A DNA stretch of 36,598 nt from Saprospiraceae bacterium (GCA_022448955.1 JAKVCU010000059.1:52172-88769), one strand, 5' to 3'. Shown: positions 26,843-35,757, counted from the first letter of the stretch. Numbers and translations: made by a program. Notes: a model not told the origin generated them from the letters alone.

Positions 26843-27498
26843 ATACAAGTAAACATTGAATAGCCGGAAGAATCATGTGCCCTTTGAAAAACTATCATAC
26901 TGATGTTTAGGACTTAATATGAATTCACTACTTTCAAATCACTATAACTCAAAAAAAAATCATCTCTACAATTCTATTCTCCTTTAGCTAAAAGAAGAGG
27001 TGGCAGTACCAGTTTATCTAAAGCTATCCCTAATTTCGTACAAAATAGGCTGACTAATTTATGATTGATCTCTTTCGGCTTGTCAATGAATATGGCGAGC
27101 ACTTTAGGTTGTATATCTTCTGAAAAGCCTGCTAAAATGCTTTGATATGATCATTCTGCTTATAGGATTTTGTCCTCTCAAATCATCAGCATACTAAGAA
27201 TTAAATTGAATTTTTACCATCCAAAAATTCCTAACCTTCATCTCCTATAAAAAACACTCAATAAAATAATAAACCACTAATAATCAAACAAATAAGAGGA
27301 TATGATATTTATTTTTCATATGAAAAACAAAATCAAAAAATTGCTTTTCATCGATAAAATAAAGTATATTAGAGGTCTCAATAGCTGTTCTGTTTTAAAT
27401 TTTTTACAATTCCTACATCAAATTTAGGCTTCATTCGCCCTTTCCAATTTTCATTATGAGTTAGGGCAATTTATTGTTTAATCCTGAAAACATTAACT
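26843..27498. other. Long intergenic region with a possible coding remnant
   Basis: A 656-base gap. On the minus strand 27150-26974 is an open run of 58 codons without an ATG, ending in TAG and preceded in frame by TGA. Its translation (SYQSILAGFSEDIQPKVLAI..., then FCTKLGIALDKLVLPP) looks protein-like, so it may be the 3' end of a decayed gene, not identified. A perfect 16-bp palindrome TTTTTCATATGAAAAA is at 27312-27327. Confidence 0.4.
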
Positions 27499-28506
27499 AT
27501 GACGCTGAGCAGCTTGTTGAAGCATTCAATAATGCAGCTATCATTTGGACTATTTATATCTGGAGTTGTTTTTGCATGTATCAACCCTATTAATTTGCCT
27601 ATCTTACAGGCATTTGAGTTGTATTCCTTTTGGGTTATTATTGGATTATTAGGATTAGGTCTGATATTGTTTTGCATTAATCAAATTCAGCTAATGTTCC
27701 TAGCATTTGCTGCTTGTGGACTGATGTGTGTACACCTTCACAACCAAACCCAAATTCCTTTAAAGCCAGAGATGGCAGATGCCTCGCCTATACTTCAAAC
27801 ATCATTTGTGAGCTTGAATGAATCTACTAAGAACTTGAATGAAGTTCTACAAATAGTATCAAATAAGCATCCTCATTTGTTGGCTATTCATCAACAAAAT
27901 TTAGAATGCTTAGATTCAATCGCCATCATATTAAAAGAGCAAACTTATCGATATCATCAGTTCTACTTATTGGATACAGAGGAAAGAATAGATATCTTTT
28001 CTAAGTTTCCACTTCAGCAATGCCATATTATTCAGATTGGATCTACTTCTTCCGTTGTCGGTAAATTAGTGATTCCTAGTTTTTCGGGTAGGCAGGCCTT
28101 AGCATTCATTGCTTCAGAATTTTCGAGTACTTCCCATATAAGTTATGATGAGTATCATCAAAAACACTTAGAATTCTTGGTAGAGCAATCACAAAAATCA
28201 AATATCCCGCTATTACTATTGGGTGATTATAACAAAGCTGCTTGGTCAAAAGAACTTGCTTACATAAGGCAAAATGGTAATTTACAAGTAAGTTATAGAG
28301 GTGTTTTGGCGCAAGCCAAAGCAGAAAAATTTCCTTATCTAAGAATACCCACACAACATATCTTCCACTCCAATCATTTACGTTGTATTGACTTTGAAGT
28401 CAAAATGCTTGGGGCAAACGAGCAATTTGGTATATTTGGAACTTATCAATTTGTCAATTATTCAGATATCGCTCCAAATGCTATCAAAACGTCTCGCAAG
28501 TTTTAA
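27499..28506 (+). CDS. Membrane-anchored endonuclease/exonuclease/phosphatase-like protein with degraded active site
   Basis: A 335-residue protein. Three hydrophobic segments occupy about 15-85, as in the Bacteroidota EEP-domain proteins that anchor a phosphodiesterase fold outside or on the membrane. The fold signals are present but altered: the position of the catalytic Glu block reads LLAIHQQN instead of a QE motif, LLLGDYNKAAWSKEL replaces GDFN, and IFHSNHLRCIDFEV is followed by IFGTYQFVNY where SDH-P is expected. With the metal-binding Glu and final Asp-His apparently lost, catalysis is doubtful; it may be a binding or structural derivative. The last 29 bases overlap the diacylglycerol kinase gene, so the pair is almost certainly cotranscribed. 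Confidence 0.72.
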   Translation: MTLSSLLKHSIMQLSFGLFISGVVFACINPINLPILQAFELYSFWVIIGLLGLGLILFCINQIQLMFLAFAACGLMCVHLHNQTQIPLKPEMADASPILQTSFVSLNESTKNLNEVLQIVSNKHPHLLAIHQQNLECLDSIAIILKEQTYRYHQFYLLDTEERIDIFSKFPLQQCHIIQIGSTSSVVGKLVIPSFSGRQALAFIASEFSSTSHISYDEYHQKHLEFLVEQSQKSNIPLLLLGDYNKAAWSKELAYIRQNGNLQVSYRGVLAQAKAEKFPYLRIPTQHIFHSNHLRCIDFEVKMLGANEQFGIFGTYQFVNYSDIAPNAIKTSRKF

Positions 28507-28849
28507 ATATGCTTTTAAAGGAATCCTTAACTTATTTCAAAGTCAGCCTAATGCTCAGATCCATCTAACCATTGGTACTCTTGCTATTGTTCTTGGCCTT
28601 TTTTTAAAGCTCAATTTTGAAGAATGGGCCATTCTTTCTATCACTATCTTTGCTGTCTTAGCTGCTGAAGCGTTTAATACAGCACTAGAATATTTAACGG
28701 ATTTAGTTTCGCCGAATTATCATCCTTTAGCAGGGAAAACAAAGGATGTAGCCGCTGCTGGTGTCCTACTTACCGCAATCGGCGCCATCTTTGTTGCAAT
28801 TTTTATCTTCCTTCCTAAAATAATTTCACTCTTTTTAACGATTAATTAG
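28478..28849 (+). CDS. dgkA: Diacylglycerol kinase-family membrane kinase
   Basis: A 123-residue integral membrane kinase of the DagK family, which phosphorylates diacylglycerol or undecaprenol. The conserved block AAEAFNTALEYLTDLVSPNYHPLAGKTKDVAAAGVLL contains the catalytic Glu and the KDVAA motif in the right order. Three membrane helices are visible (about 30-45, 50-65, 95-115). The frame extends upstream to 28388, but ATG 28478 gives the standard N-terminus (SFKYAFKGILNLFQSQPNAQIHL). The first 29 bases overlap the preceding EEP-like gene, implying translational coupling. A choice between diacylglycerol and undecaprenol as substrate cannot be made here. Confidence 0.93.
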   Translation: MLSKRLASFKYAFKGILNLFQSQPNAQIHLTIGTLAIVLGLFLKLNFEEWAILSITIFAVLAAEAFNTALEYLTDLVSPNYHPLAGKTKDVAAAGVLLTAIGAIFVAIFIFLPKIISLFLTIN

Positions 28850-29002
28850 CAAACCCTCTCAAAAGCAGGTTTCCATTTGAAATAATAGAACTTTGCTGAT
28901 TACCTTTTTTCTGTAGTTGGTATAAATAATAAAGCCTTTGTAGGAAACAGCTATTATACCTCAATAATCAAGCAAGTTTATTTTTCAACAAAATTGTTAC
29001 CC

Positions 29003-30475
29003 ATGCTACGAGTATCCATCCATTTATTGATAGCATTATTTTTTTGTGCTACACTGACAGCACAAGAGCAGATGGGTTTACGCCTTGACTATTATGCAGG
29101 TGTAAATGCCATTTTCTTGAACCCTGCAGGGCATCGAACTACTCCATTCTCTTGGGATGCCAACCTTGCAGAAATTGGTACTTTTACAGCAAATAACTAT
29201 GCATTTCTCACTAATACGAAACTTACAGATTTACTTCGATCCACTGATGAGTACGAAATTAGGTATGACTTAAAAAGGAATGCAGAGTTAGAAACTGATA
29301 AAGATGTTATCTACTTAGATTATTACCGAGGTAACCAGCAACGATATTTTTCAGCTCTAGCAAATGTTGTCGGCCCCTCTTTTTATATTAGGATCAATCC
29401 ACAACATACGATTGGTGCATTTACTCGCGTACGAAGCTTCGCTTCTTCACGCAATATCCCTGCAGAATATGGCTATTATAGATACGTAGAACGACCACTA
29501 AACGAAGCTTTTTCGATAGCACCCTTTGATTTAAGTGGAATGCTATGGAGTGAAATTGGGGCTAATTATACCTTCACTACAGAAACCGCTAATGGCCAGT
29601 TTACCATAGGTGCTAATCTGAAATACTTAGCAGGTTATGAAGCATTTTATATGAATAATCAAACTCAGTTCGATTATACCAAACTAGCCGAAAATGATAT
29701 TTCTGGCGATGAGGTTGATTTGGAATATGGTTTTACCGATAGTAATACCAATGCTGATGATTTTGAACTAGAGCAGAATGGTAGTGGATTTGCAGTGGAT
29801 TTAGGAATGATCTATACATTTGGCGAAAGCCCAGAAAACTACGACTGGAAAATTGGCTTCTCTTTATTAGATCTTGGTCGAATTCGCTTTACGCAAAATG
29901 CACAACAACATCTTATCCAACAGTTTAATCCTACCATTGTAGATACTGATCTCTTCCGAGACCTGAATGGGGTGAATGATGTAGAAGATTACACTCGATT
30001 ATTAAGTCAGCAAACTTTAGGCGATAGCACAGCATCTTTAGTCTCCAAAGAGTTTGATGTTTGGTTACCACAATCGTTTAGTTTCCAATTTGACAAAGCT
30101 TTTGCTAATCATTGGTTTCTTGGTGCGGCCATTGTAGAACAAATCCCTGTTGGCGATCAACGTCTTCAAAGAGGTGGTTTACTAGTCGTTTCTCCAAGAT
30201 ATGAATCGCGTTGGTTTGGGGCATCTATTCCTGTATCCTTGTATAACTGGCAGGAAGTGCGTTATGGAGCAGCATTGCGCTTAGGTTTCCTTTCGTTAGG
30301 TACAGATAACTTAGGAAGTATCATTCAAAACAAGGACTTCTCTGGTTCTGACTTTTATGTAGCTCTGAAAATCAATCCTTTTCAATGGGGCAGCAGCGAC
30401 AGCAAAAAAGGATGGGTAAACCGTTCAAAAGATAGAAAGAAAAGAAAGGGTAAAGTAGAGTGTTATGACTTTTAG
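29003..30475 (+). CDS. DUF5723-like outer-membrane beta-barrel protein
   Basis: A 490-residue exported protein. The signal peptide (MLRVSIHLLIALFFCATLTAQ) is followed by QMGLRLDYYAGVNAIFLNPAG, an opening typical of DUF5723 proteins of Bacteroidota. The body alternates strands rich in Tyr, Phe and Gly (YLAGYEAFYMNNQTQFDY; WRFGASIPVSLY-like), consistent with an outer-membrane barrel of the PorP/FadL-like broad class. The C-terminus has a short basic extension (KDRKKRKGKVECYDF) seen in members of this family. The frame begins at TTG 28994, but ATG 29003 gives a better signal peptide. Function unknown. Confidence 0.85.
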   Translation: MLRVSIHLLIALFFCATLTAQEQMGLRLDYYAGVNAIFLNPAGHRTTPFSWDANLAEIGTFTANNYAFLTNTKLTDLLRSTDEYEIRYDLKRNAELETDKDVIYLDYYRGNQQRYFSALANVVGPSFYIRINPQHTIGAFTRVRSFASSRNIPAEYGYYRYVERPLNEAFSIAPFDLSGMLWSEIGANYTFTTETANGQFTIGANLKYLAGYEAFYMNNQTQFDYTKLAENDISGDEVDLEYGFTDSNTNADDFELEQNGSGFAVDLGMIYTFGESPENYDWKIGFSLLDLGRIRFTQNAQQHLIQQFNPTIVDTDLFRDLNGVNDVEDYTRLLSQQTLGDSTASLVSKEFDVWLPQSFSFQFDKAFANHWFLGAAIVEQIPVGDQRLQRGGLLVVSPRYESRWFGASIPVSLYNWQEVRYGAALRLGFLSLGTDNLGSIIQNKDFSGSDFYVALKINPFQWGSSDSKKGWVNRSKDRKKRKGKVECYDF

Positions 30476-30622
30476 TTTATCATTTTTTCATATCTTTCGA
30501 TGATATATGACCCAATAGTCGTCATTTTATGTAGAAATCTTGGAGCTTGTTTGATGGTTAAATAAGCTGATAGCAACCGTTACCCACAATATTACCACCC
30601 ACAGTTAATAAAAAATAACATA

Positions 30623-31765
30623 TTGAATCTACAGCTCTCACTATTTGACCTATTAATAATTATAGGGATGTTCACAGGGACTATTTGTAGCATTCTTTTG
30701 TTTGTGAATTCTAAGAAAAAAAAATCTAACAAATATTTAGGCCTAGCCATATTAGGATTCGTATGGCTAAACACTAAAATACTTCTGCACTCGCTAAACC
30801 TATGGGAAATTCACGGCTTTGGTTTTTTTCCAAACGGAATTGAATTAGCAATTCCGCCTCTATTTTACTTTTATCTAGTATCATTGGTTCAACCTATGTT
30901 TAAATTTGAACGTAACCAATGGTTACATTTTTCACCATTTTTTCTTTCACAGGTTTACGCTATTTTAGTTTATATCGCTATCATGCAAACCCAGGTCTAT
31001 TCAGAAAAACGTATAATAGCGCATTCATTTCTCTTCAATGAAGTAAAACACATTGAAGAATATCTTACAATTATAAGTACGCTTATTTATCTATACTTTG
31101 GATACCAACATATTCAGAAATATAGAAATTGGCTTTCAAAAAATATTGCTGATACTAAATATTCCGAGCTCAACTTTCTGAATATTTTGTTATTCGGAAT
31201 CTCGTTTATTTCTGTTTATATATTTACTAATTTAATGCTAAACCCTGTTTTAACATATGAATACAACTGGCGTTGGACTTTGGGCCACGTATTTATAGCC
31301 GTTTTGGTATATTATTTAGGCCTTGTTGGATATAAAAATTCTGATTTAGTTCCTCCAGAGTTTTCCATCAAACCAAAACCGAAGCAACTCAAAAATTTAA
31401 CCGATGAAGTTCAAAGTGATATCTTATCAAAACTCAAAATTGCCATTGATGAGGATAAAGTTCATCTCAACCCTAAATTAAGCTTGCAAGAATTAGCTAG
31501 CCTAATTAGTGTTAATGATACTCACCTTTCAAATTCTATTAATACTTATTACGGAGAAAACTTTCGAGCATTCATCAATAAAAAAAGAGTAGAAGAAGTC
31601 AAAAAATGCTTAGCCAATGACAACTTCAATAACCTAACCTTTATTGGGTTGGCAAAAGAATGCGGATTTAATTCTGAAGCAAGCTTTTATCGCATATTCA
31701 AAAAAGTGGTTGGTATCACACCAAAACAGTACCTTGAAAAAAACAGGAAACTCCCGAAAAATTAA
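30623..31765 (+). CDS. AraC-family regulator with multi-pass membrane N-terminus
   Basis: A 380-residue protein. Residues 5-235 contain about seven hydrophobic segments, then an AraC-type double HTH occupies about 278-376, with LSLQELASLISVNDTHLSNSIN as the first helix pair, GENFRAFINKKRVEEV, and the second HTH FIGLAKECGFNSEASFYRIFKK ending in GITPKQY. Such membrane AraC proteins are common in Bacteroidota and may sense something at the membrane. The start is TTG 30623, chosen because LQLSLFDLLIIIGMFTGTICS is the usual first helix; ATG 30668 would remove its first half. A serine-hydrolase lipoprotein and an exported hydrolase follow in the same direction and are candidate targets. Confidence 0.88.
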   Translation: MNLQLSLFDLLIIIGMFTGTICSILLFVNSKKKKSNKYLGLAILGFVWLNTKILLHSLNLWEIHGFGFFPNGIELAIPPLFYFYLVSLVQPMFKFERNQWLHFSPFFLSQVYAILVYIAIMQTQVYSEKRIIAHSFLFNEVKHIEEYLTIISTLIYLYFGYQHIQKYRNWLSKNIADTKYSELNFLNILLFGISFISVYIFTNLMLNPVLTYEYNWRWTLGHVFIAVLVYYLGLVGYKNSDLVPPEFSIKPKPKQLKNLTDEVQSDILSKLKIAIDEDKVHLNPKLSLQELASLISVNDTHLSNSINTYYGENFRAFINKKRVEEVKKCLANDNFNNLTFIGLAKECGFNSEASFYRIFKKVVGITPKQYLEKNRKLPKN

Positions 31766-31780
31766 TGAACCTTTTCTTTT

Positions 31781-31808
31781 TTACTATCAAAACTTTTTTT
31801 GATAGTAA
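31781..31808 (+). terminator. Stem-loop after the AraC-type gene
   Basis: TTACTATCAAAA (31781-31792) and TTTTGATAGTAA (31797-31808) form a perfect 12-bp stem with a 4-base loop CTTT, 16 bases after the stop. No T-run follows, so termination strength is uncertain. Confidence 0.55.
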
Positions 31809-31873
31809 TCTGCCTATACTTTCTGCCTTCTCTTGCATTATAGTTCATTTATTTTGAACAAAAATTTAAAATT

Positions 31874-32989
31874 ATGAATTATACTTTCTTCAACAAGCTC
31901 AATGTCAAGGGCATTTTTATCTTATCATTAATTACGATATTTAACTTTAGCTGTAATACTTCAAAACCTCAATTTGCAGGTACAGCATTTGAAAAGTACA
32001 AAGCATTAGATGGAACAGATTTTACTCAGCAAAGATTAGATTCATTAACAAATTTTCTTAAAGATCATCTTGAAACTACAGGAATGATCATCTTAAAGGA
32101 TGGTAAAATCCTTTATGAGTATGGAGATACTAAAGAGATAAGTTTTACTGCTTCTTGCCGTAAAAGTATATTGAGTATCTTATATGGTAAATATGTCGAA
32201 AATGGAACCATAGATTTGAACCAAACCATTGGGGAAATTGGAATTGATGAAGATAGAGGTCTTTTAAATATAGAAAAATCTGCTACCGTAGACCATATCT
32301 TGAATTCCAGTTCAGGGGTTTTTATAGAACCTGTTAATGGAGGTTATGACAAAAAAAATATCTTGGAAAGAGGTTCTGTTGAACCAGGTGAGTATTTTGT
32401 TTATAATAATTGGGATTTTAATGTAGCAGGAGCTATTCTCGAAATAAAATCTGGTAAAAGTATCTATCAGGATCTAGAAGAACAGCTTGCAATCCCTCTC
32501 GGCTTTCAAGATTGGAATATTAAAAATCAAAAAAAGAAACACAAAAAAAGTAAGTCCAGATATCCTGCATACCATATCTATATATCTACTCGGGACATGG
32601 CAAAAATTGGACAATTAATACTCAACAAAGGAAAGTGGAATGGAAAACAAATCGTTTCTGAGAAATGGATTGAAACCATTACAACGCCAGTAATACCAAC
32701 AAAAGTTATAAATGAACGATATGGAGGAAATGAATCAAGTCCTTATCAGTTTTCATATGGTTACCTATGGTGGTTAATCGATAATTTCAAACATCATCCA
32801 GATTTTGAAGGCGCCTACATGGCTAGAGGTTGGGGAGGACAATATATAACTGTATTGCCAAAACTAAGAGTGGTAGTAGCACACAAATGTAAAGTGTCTA
32901 CCTTAGTAAAATGGGGATTATTGTCTGGAGGGGTTAGCGAATATGAATATTGTGATTTAATCTATGATTTTATTAAAACACAAGAATAA
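31874..32989 (+). CDS. Class C beta-lactamase-like serine hydrolase lipoprotein
   Basis: A 371-residue predicted lipoprotein (signal ending FNFSC, Cys27). It has the serine-beta-lactamase/penicillin-binding fold: Ser94-x-x-Lys97 (ASCRKSIL), the YNN tyrosine motif in YFVYNNWDFNVAGA, and a third-strand motif reading GWGGQY in place of KTG/HTG. Family members include esterases, peptidases and true beta-lactamases, so the name does not imply antibiotic resistance. It probably acts in the periplasm or on the surface. It follows the AraC-type regulator by 108 bases, with a stem-loop between them. Confidence 0.88.
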   Translation: MNYTFFNKLNVKGIFILSLITIFNFSCNTSKPQFAGTAFEKYKALDGTDFTQQRLDSLTNFLKDHLETTGMIILKDGKILYEYGDTKEISFTASCRKSILSILYGKYVENGTIDLNQTIGEIGIDEDRGLLNIEKSATVDHILNSSSGVFIEPVNGGYDKKNILERGSVEPGEYFVYNNWDFNVAGAILEIKSGKSIYQDLEEQLAIPLGFQDWNIKNQKKKHKKSKSRYPAYHIYISTRDMAKIGQLILNKGKWNGKQIVSEKWIETITTPVIPTKVINERYGGNESSPYQFSYGYLWWLIDNFKHHPDFEGAYMARGWGGQYITVLPKLRVVVAHKCKVSTLVKWGLLSGGVSEYEYCDLIYDFIKTQE

Positions 32990-33016
32990 AATACTTTTCG
33001 CAACAAGATATAAGCT

Positions 33017-33060
33017 CAAGGCGGTATGGATTTGACTGAGTCCGAATCCATACCGCCTTG
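33017..33060. repeat. GC-rich 16-bp perfect inverted repeat
   Basis: CAAGGCGGTATGGATT (33017-33032) and AATCCATACCGCCTTG (33045-33060) pair perfectly with a 12-base loop. It is markedly more GC-rich than the surrounding intergenic DNA. No T-run follows on either strand. It lies 28 bases after the serine-hydrolase gene and may end or stabilise its transcript. Confidence 0.7.
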
Positions 33061-33217
33061 CTAACATCAGTTTATAACCAAAAAATACTAACTTTTATCC
33101 CGTAGTTGATGGTAAAGTGGTGATTAAGCGGATAGTCAAAACTACTTAAGTATTTATAAACTGAAAATTGTAACATACCAAGATACCAATCGTCTGATAA
33201 TAAAACATTGAATATTC

Positions 33218-34285
33218 ATGAACTCTTTCAAGGCTTTATTACTAGGTGCTACAATTCTTATCTTCAGTAACATTCTGTTTTGTCAAGTTAATACTACAAG
33301 TTTTGAATTTGAATACGACAATACCAAATACAATGGAGCCATTGAATCACCCAATCAAAAAGCCAGAGGGATGATCGTTATCGTACCAGGCCACGGTCCA
33401 ACTGATTTTGTGGTTGGTGCAGAATACAGTGAATTGAGGAGCTTCTTTAAGAGAAATGGGTTTGCTGTTTGTTTTTGGGACAAAACAGGTTGTGGAAAAA
33501 GCGAGGGGACATACAATCATAACCAATCCATAGTAAGCAGCGCTGAAGAGGCTATCGCCGCGCTGTCTAGAATCAAAGATTTAAATATCCAAGGTTCAGA
33601 CCAAATTGGACTTTGGGGCATTAGTAGAGCGGGTTGGATATGCCCATTAATTATAGAACGAGACTCTTCGATCGCCTTTTGGATTTCTGTAAGTGGTACT
33701 GATCAGTTTGAGAATTCTCGGTATATGTTGGAGGCCAATCTTCGGGTGGAAGGAAGAAGTGAAGCAGAAATCGACCTACTCCTTGGTGAATGGGATCACT
33801 ACCAAAAAGTTTTGGTAAACGGTGGCGAATCATTGGAACAATTCTTGACTTCAATACAAAATCTGATGAAAGATCCATATTTCAATCCGAATGACTTTCA
33901 GTTTACGGAAGAAATATTTGAAAGCATTCAGCATGCATATCAAAATAGTGATACTAAATATAGTGACACAACCAACTTAGCTATTATGGTTGATAATTTT
34001 GAAAATAAATTGAGCAAAATAGCTATTCCTGTTTTAGCTGTTTTTGGAGAAAAAGATTCCCAAGTAGACTGGAAAAGTACGCTCAAACTCTATAGAAACA
34101 CTATTGGTGTACACCCAAAAGCCAATTTGACCGTAAAGACTTTTCCCAACGGGAACCATACCATTCAAAAGTGCGACAGTGGTGGGATAAATGAAAATTT
34201 GGAAAAATTTGGATACGCTGTTTGTGAAGGTTACTACGAGAGTATGCTAAGGTGGCTAAACAAACTACCACTAAATTCGAATTAA
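33218..34285 (+). CDS. Exported alpha/beta hydrolase
   Basis: A 355-residue hydrolase with an N-terminal signal sequence (FKALLLGATILIFSNILFC). The alpha/beta fold is clear: VIVPGHGPTDF gives the oxyanion region, GLWGISRAGW carries the nucleophile Ser136, FGEKDSQVDW provides Asp280 and FPNGNHTI provides His314. Family members include esterases and acylaminoacyl-like peptidases; YnfC-like names would be guesswork. It lies 228 bases after the class C hydrolase and likely acts outside the cytoplasm. No binding-site detail allows a substrate prediction. Confidence 0.88.
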   Translation: MNSFKALLLGATILIFSNILFCQVNTTSFEFEYDNTKYNGAIESPNQKARGMIVIVPGHGPTDFVVGAEYSELRSFFKRNGFAVCFWDKTGCGKSEGTYNHNQSIVSSAEEAIAALSRIKDLNIQGSDQIGLWGISRAGWICPLIIERDSSIAFWISVSGTDQFENSRYMLEANLRVEGRSEAEIDLLLGEWDHYQKVLVNGGESLEQFLTSIQNLMKDPYFNPNDFQFTEEIFESIQHAYQNSDTKYSDTTNLAIMVDNFENKLSKIAIPVLAVFGEKDSQVDWKSTLKLYRNTIGVHPKANLTVKTFPNGNHTIQKCDSGGINENLEKFGYAVCEGYYESMLRWLNKLPLNSN

Positions 34286-34581
34286 GCGTATGCTAAAGCA
34301 TTCTACTGCCTGAAAACCAAAGTTTTGAGAACTATGGTATATGACTGGATCAATCACTTAGCTTGCTAAGCTTCATCACAATTCGTTAACCCAAACCCTA
34401 CCTTTGTTGGTAGGCCGGCTCGAGTCTTTGATTTTTTCTTTGAATAAAATTGAGCTTTACTTTCTCTCGAAAGACGAGACTGACTTTACAAGCTAACATA
34501 TTGTAAAAGCCTTTTCAATTTTATGCCACTTCTTCATTTAGGATTGTTAATTTTGCAGCAATCAAAAAACAGTCCTTATTT
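34286..34581. other. Intergenic region before elaA-like gene
   Basis: About 296 bases without a gene. A 6-bp stem CCTACC/GGTAGG lies at 34397-34414, with a T-rich stretch starting about 15 bases later, and may be a weak terminator. A TAATTTTG match to the Bacteroidota -7 element is at 34548-34555. Confidence 0.5.
34548..34555 (+). promoter_or_regulatory. Possible -7 promoter element for the acetyltransferase operon
   Basis: TAATTTTG matches TAnnTTTG and lies 26 bases before the ATG at 34582, which would give a leader of about 20 bases. The -33 region (around 34522-34525, TATG) is a poor match to TTTG. Confidence 0.35.
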
Positions 34582-35034
34582 ATGCCTTTTCTTTGCCTTC
34601 CATTCGACCAATTGAGTTTGAGTCAGCTTTATGCAATTATGGCACTCCGTCAAGAAGTTTTTATAGTGGAGCAAAACTGCCCCTATCTCGATGCAGATGG
34701 TAGAGATAAAGACGCCTATCATTTGATAGGTTTGGATGAGAAGGGGCAATTATTGGCCTATACTAGGCTGCTTCCAAAAGGTATTGCTTATGAGCAATAT
34801 GTCTCCATAGGAAGGGTCGTGACTTCGCCAAAGGTGAGAAGAAAAGGCTTAGGAAAGCAACTGATGGAAGAAAGTATCAGGCAAGCAAACCTTGTATTTC
34901 CTCCTGCAGATATCAAAATTTCTGCCCAATGCTACCTGATTGAGTTTTATGAATCATTGGGTTTCCAAAGCATGGGTGAATCCTACCTAGAAGATGACAT
35001 CCCCCATATAGCAATGATTAGAAAACAAGCCTAA
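34582..35034 (+). CDS. elaA: ElaA-type GNAT acetyltransferase
   Basis: A 150-residue GNAT enzyme. ALRQEVFIVEQNCPYLDADGRDKDAYHLIG is the characteristic ElaA opening, then VSIGRVVTSPKVRRKGLGKQLME contains the acetyl-CoA pyrophosphate loop (RRKGLG), and the C-terminal FYESLGFQSMGESYLEDDIPHIAM is typical of the family. ElaA proteins transfer acetyl groups to small or peptide substrates that are not well defined. The protein-isoaspartate methyltransferase gene starts 2 bases after this stop codon, so they are very probably one operon. Confidence 0.93.
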   Translation: MPFLCLPFDQLSLSQLYAIMALRQEVFIVEQNCPYLDADGRDKDAYHLIGLDEKGQLLAYTRLLPKGIAYEQYVSIGRVVTSPKVRRKGLGKQLMEESIRQANLVFPPADIKISAQCYLIEFYESLGFQSMGESYLEDDIPHIAMIRKQA

Positions 35035-35036
35035 GG

Positions 35037-35684
35037 GTGCATCTTAAAGATACATATCGTCATAAAGGGCTTCGCCGGCAACTGGTAGAAGAAATACAAA
35101 AAAAGGGTATCTCTGACGAAGCCATTTTATTTGCTATTGGTGCCCTACCCCGTCATTTTTTTTTGGAAAAAGCATTTGAAGAATGGGCTTATCAAGATAA
35201 AGCCTTTCCAATCGGTAATGAACAGACGATTTCTCAACCTTATACGGTTGCCTATCAAACGACTCTATTAAATGTCCAAAAGCACGATCGTATCCTAGAG
35301 GTCGGGACCGGTTCGGGGTATCAGGCAGCCATACTTGCCTTATTAGGTGCTCGTGTATACACTGTAGAACGTCAAGAAGATTTATACCACAGTGCTAAGT
35401 TATTACTAGAAACCTTAAAAATTAATACAATAAGCTGTTTTCATCGCGATGGATATAAGGGCCTTCCTGAATATGCTACATTCCATAAAATCTTAGTCAC
35501 AGCAGGAGCCATAGAAGTTCCTAGAGCATTACTGACGCAATTAGCAGTAGGAGGCTGCTTAGTCATCCCCGTCGGGAAAGGTACCCAAAGGATGATGCGC
35601 ATTACCCGAAAGGGAGAAAGTACATTTCAAGAAGAAGTTTTTGATAAATTTAGGTTTGTTCCTTTTTTGAAAGGATTGAAGTAA
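35037..35684 (+). CDS. pcm: Protein-L-isoaspartate O-methyltransferase
   Basis: A 215-residue enzyme that methylates L-isoaspartyl residues of damaged proteins with S-adenosylmethionine so they can revert to aspartate. The AdoMet motif I reads ILEVGTGSGYQAAILA, preceded by the substrate-side ISQPYTVAYQT; AYQDKAFPIGNEQTISQ is a family signature. The length is normal. The start is GTG at 35037, 2 bases after the ElaA stop, with AAGG just before it. There is no signal peptide. It forms a likely operon with the acetyltransferase and is convergent with the lipoprotein gene downstream. Confidence 0.95.
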   Translation: MHLKDTYRHKGLRRQLVEEIQKKGISDEAILFAIGALPRHFFLEKAFEEWAYQDKAFPIGNEQTISQPYTVAYQTTLLNVQKHDRILEVGTGSGYQAAILALLGARVYTVERQEDLYHSAKLLLETLKINTISCFHRDGYKGLPEYATFHKILVTAGAIEVPRALLTQLAVGGCLVIPVGKGTQRMMRITRKGESTFQEEVFDKFRFVPFLKGLK

Positions 35685-35757
35685 TTGTTGGCTGCTAATT
35701 GTTGGTTGTCGCTTAAAAAACTAACAACAAAAAACAATCAACCAACAACCAACAACA
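35685..35757. repeat. GTTG/CAAC-rich inverted repeat between convergent genes
   Basis: The gap is made of repeated TTGTTGG units followed by their complements. TTGTTGGTTGT (35699-35709) pairs with ACAACCAACAA (35745-35755) over a 35-base loop. Placed between two convergent stops it probably limits read-through. Short GTTG-type repeats of this kind occur between genes in other Bacteroidota. Confidence 0.6.

Noticed and set aside
27312-27327. 16-bp palindrome TTTTTCATATGAAAAA as an operator
   Set aside because: It is composed mostly of A and T runs in AT-rich DNA, and is 172 bases from the nearest gene start. It is listed only as part of the intergenic description.
31874-32989. Antibiotic-resistance beta-lactamase
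   Set aside because: The fold and SxxK motif are shared by many esterases and peptidases, and the third motif is GWGGQ rather than KTG, so resistance is not supported.
35685-35757. CRISPR-like or tandem repeat array
   Set aside because: The units are short GTTG-type words without regular spacers. They form an inverted repeat between convergent genes.
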